From an uncultured Bradyrhizobium sp. (GTDB taxonomy: Bacteria > Pseudomonadota > Alphaproteobacteria > Rhizobiales > Xanthobacteraceae), in contig NZ_CANSMR010000003.1 of NCBI RefSeq assembly GCF_947648125.1, positions 450,420 to 514,419 of the forward strand: a DNA stretch of 64,000 nt, given 5' to 3'. The notes beneath the pieces are model-generated. The model searched no databases. It saw only the letters and a list, made by a program, of their open reading frames with translations, and was not told the origin of the DNA. Below are positions 61,932-64,000 of this stretch, piece after piece. The translations under genes and the position numbers were made by a program. The first letter of the stretch is position 1. Every line of letters starts with the position of its first letter.

Positions 61932-62199
61932 GCGGCGGTGGCACGGTTGCCGCAATCCCCGCGTCGAAGACAGATAGAACGAGGCGGCGGACGTCATGCG
62001 ACGGCACAACCGGCCGGGGCTATGCAAGCCAGCATGCGCGCGCGACGTCCGCCCGAGCGACTGCCCATCCGTTAAACGCGCCCCGGATCAGCGGCGCGCA
62101 ACGGTCCTCGCCTCCGCGCGGGACGCTGCGAAGCGCCGCCGCGCGCGAGTGGCAGCGGTCATCAGATCGATCTGCGCCGCGTTTCGTCGTCCGTGCCTG

Positions 62200-62535
62200 C
62201 TAACTTCCCGGAGGCGAGTAGGCGGCCTTGAGCTTGCTCGCGTGCTGACGCACCACCTTGATCTCGTCCTGCGTGAAGAGCCGGACCAGCTTCACATTCT
62301 GAATGGCGCCGGCCGCCACGACCACGCCGGTGATGGCGGGTGCGACGGTCGGATCCGGCACGTCGAAGATCACCATCACGCCGGGGCCATCGGCCGCCGT
62401 GCTGTACATCGAAATCAATTTGCCGCCGCCTGCCTCGATCAACTTCTTGGCCGCCTCATACCGATTGGTTGTCGGGTTCTCCATGATGCTGTTGATGGAT
62501 CGCGGCGTGTATTCCCCTGAGAGACAGAAATGCAT
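62200..62535 (-). CDS. GYD-domain protein
   Basis: A 111-aa small protein with MHFCLSGEYTPRSINSIMENPTTNRYEAAKKLIEAGGGKLISMYSTAADGPGVMVIFDVPDPTVAPAITGVVVAAGAIQNVKLVRLFT, matching the GYD (ferredoxin-like) family of unknown role. ATG 62535 has a GGAG site; an in-frame ATG upstream at 62571 does not. The region 62536-62927 carries no gene that I can support. Confidence 0.85.
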   Translation of the reverse strand: MHFCLSGEYTPRSINSIMENPTTNRYEAAKKLIEAGGGKLISMYSTAADGPGVMVIFDVPDPTVAPAITGVVVAAGAIQNVKLVRLFTQDEIKVVRQHASKLKAAYSPPGS

Positions 62536-62927
62536 GGCAATCGCTCCATTTGGCTGGAAATGAAAAGCCATTCACCCAGGCGTCGCCCGGGCAGAAGAAG
62601 ATTTCGTACTGAAATGAGGAAGAAGCGGCCTGCCGATAGCCAGTTGCGCTGCCGCTCATTCTCCGGAATTCGGCGTGACCGGTGGCAGCTCGCGCGACAA
62701 TCTATATCAAACGTCCTGCGAATGAAATCCTGCGCTGCGACGAAATCGCCCGAGGACGCAGACTGAGGGGCAGCGAGGCTGACCTGACACACGACCTGCA
62801 TCATGCCTTCCGATCGGTCCCTTCCGGATTCGCCTCTGGTCGTTGCGGCCGGCACGGTGCCTTGCAAACAAGGGCAATCTGCCCCAGTGTCCCGCGCCTC
62901 CCGTCAAGAACAAGAGAAAGAACACGC
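62536..62927. other. Gene-free stretch before the aldo/keto reductase
   Basis: About 390 bases without a coding region, terminator or operator that I can recognise. The open frame leading into the reductase is GTG-initiated and of low character. The divergent promoters of the GYD gene and the reductase should lie here. Confidence 0.5.
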
Positions 62928-63878
62928 ATGAAGCATCGCGCGCTCGGCCGCTCCGGCCTCACCGTCCCTCCCCTCTGCTTCGGCTGCAACGTGTTCGGCT
63001 GGACCGTGGACGAGGCGGCATCTTTCCGGCTGCTCGACACCGTGCTGGAGCACGGACTGACGTTCCTCGATACGGCCGACGTCTATTCGCGCTGGGTGCC
63101 GGGCCACAGTGGCGGCGAGTCCGAGACGATCATCGGCAAATGGATGAAGGCGCGCGGCAACCGCAACCGCATCATCCTCGCCACCAAGGTCGGCATGGAC
63201 ATGGGAGGCGGCAATGTCGGGCTGAAGCCGGACTACATCGCGCGCGCGGTCGAGGATTCGCTGCGCCGGCTGCAGACCGACCACATCGACCTCTACCAGT
63301 CCCACAAGGACGATGAGGCGACACCGCAGGAAGAGACGCTCGCGGCCTATGACAAACTGATCAAGGCCGGCAAGGTCAGGGCGATCGGCGCCTCGAATTT
63401 CTCGGCGGAGCGACTCAAGAGCGCGCTGGATATTTCCAAAGCGAATGGGCTGCCGCGCTATGAGAGCATGCAGCCCGAATACAGCTTGGCGGAGCGGTCG
63501 AGCTACGAAGGCGAACTGCAACGCGTCTGTGTGGAGAACGACGTCGGCGTGATCACGTTCTTCTCGCTGGCGGCCGGCTTCCTGACGGGCAAGTATCGCT
63601 CTGAGAGCGACTTCGCCAAGAGCCCACGCGGCACGCGCAGCATTCCGAAATACATGAACCCTCGCGGCATGCGCATCCTGGCCGGCCTCGACGAGGTCGC
63701 CGCGGAGACCCGCACCGAGCCGGCCGCGGTCGCGCTCGCCTGGCTGATGGCGAAACCCGGCATCACCGCGCCGATTGCCAGCGCGACCAAGCCCGAACAG
63801 GTCGCAACGCTGGTCGCGGCGGCGAGGCTCGAGCTGAGCAAGGGTCAGGTCGAGCGGCTGGACGCAGCTAGCGCGTAG
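62928..63878 (+). CDS. Aldo/keto reductase
   Basis: A 316-aa NADPH-dependent TIM-barrel reductase. Start MKHRALGRSGLTVPPLCFGCNVFGW, then the Asp-Tyr catalytic region TFLDTADVYSRWVPGHSGGESE, catalytic Lys in IILATKVGMDM, and the His in IDLYQSHKDDEATP. The late GIT-x-P-x-x-SATKPEQV is the cofactor site. It is in the YajO/AKR group. ATG 62928 lies downstream of a poor AGAGAAAG site. Substrate is not predictable; flanking small proteins of stress-type families suggest no clear pathway. Confidence 0.92.
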   Translation: MKHRALGRSGLTVPPLCFGCNVFGWTVDEAASFRLLDTVLEHGLTFLDTADVYSRWVPGHSGGESETIIGKWMKARGNRNRIILATKVGMDMGGGNVGLKPDYIARAVEDSLRRLQTDHIDLYQSHKDDEATPQEETLAAYDKLIKAGKVRAIGASNFSAERLKSALDISKANGLPRYESMQPEYSLAERSSYEGELQRVCVENDVGVITFFSLAAGFLTGKYRSESDFAKSPRGTRSIPKYMNPRGMRILAGLDEVAAETRTEPAAVALAWLMAKPGITAPIASATKPEQVATLVAAARLELSKGQVERLDAASA

Positions 63879-64000
63879 CGGGGCGGGCCACGCTCTGAAG
63901 CAAGATTAGATTTGTTGAATGGCAGCCGCAAAGGCGGTGCGCTCCCTCTCCCGCTTGCGGGGGTGGGCTGGGGTGGGGGCTCTCTCCACGAGTCGTATCG

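Overview
The window looks like chromosomal core sequence from an alphaproteobacterium of the Bradyrhizobium group (Hyphomicrobiales). The pointers are high GC with strong third-position bias, a single fbcH gene carrying cytochrome b and cytochrome c1, a fused trpE(G) behind a trpL attenuator, a CcrM-type GANTC methyltransferase with GANTC sites at its own start, paired LemA and M48 genes, and many dispersed palindromic intergenic repeats of the kind common in these genomes. No prophage, insertion sequence, CRISPR array, rRNA gene or confident tRNA gene was found.

Layout. 0.3-6.5 kb: rnhB, a VOC protein, a PA0069-type radical SAM protein, a short glycosyltransferase-like protein, a MarR-GNAT fusion whose start codon lies inside a large palindrome, moaB and a YpfJ-type metallopeptidase. 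6.9-14 kb: ccrM, a small membrane protein, two glutathione S-transferases, an NTF2-like protein facing a LysR regulator, a FAD monooxygenase and a PaaI-type thioesterase. 14-20.4 kb: mutY, a DUF721 (DciA-like) gene, a DsbA-like thiol oxidoreductase and smc. 20.5-25.3 kb: an Rsm22-like methyltransferase, lemA, an M48 peptidase, and a pair of related ParA-like P-loop proteins, the second with a degenerate Walker A motif. 25.5-28.5 kb: apt and trpE(G), preceded by a readable leaderless trpL attenuator. 28.5-33.3 kb: a two-domain VOC dioxygenase-like protein, a dienelactone hydrolase, and fbcF-fbcH for the cytochrome bc1 complex with a clear terminator. 33.6-37.1 kb: a compact trmL-queE-queD-hemF-HAD run (queD lacks the usual catalytic cysteine), then a DUF2158 protein with an acidic tail. 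37.3-40.1 kb: a four-gene run of 4-base overlaps (DUF1285, CoA pyrophosphatase, DUF6111, cca). 40.3-47.3 kb: a MoxR ATPase, DUF58, DUF4159 and a large membrane protein, interrupted by one palindromic repeat. 47.4-50.4 kb: a probable Zur-controlled zinc-uptake unit (palindrome, DUF2946 protein, ZnuD-like TonB receptor). 50.4-57.7 kb: small enzymes, a GRDP-like protein with a Gly/Cys tail, DUF4170, a short-chain acyl-CoA regulator, a HiPIP-like protein and a TonB-C-like secreted protein. 57.9-64 kb: a winged-helix/TPR regulator, a DUF1127 protein, an orphan small protein, a trypsin-like protease, two small stress-type proteins and an aldo/keto reductase.

The sequence-level observations most worth following are the MarR-box palindrome over the start codon, the complete trp attenuation logic, the candidate Zur box, the tandem P-loop pair, the cysteine-less QueD, the start-less DUF1127 remnant, and a 51-base tail shared by two loci 2.7 kb apart. 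All functional calls come from reading motifs by eye; no database search was run.
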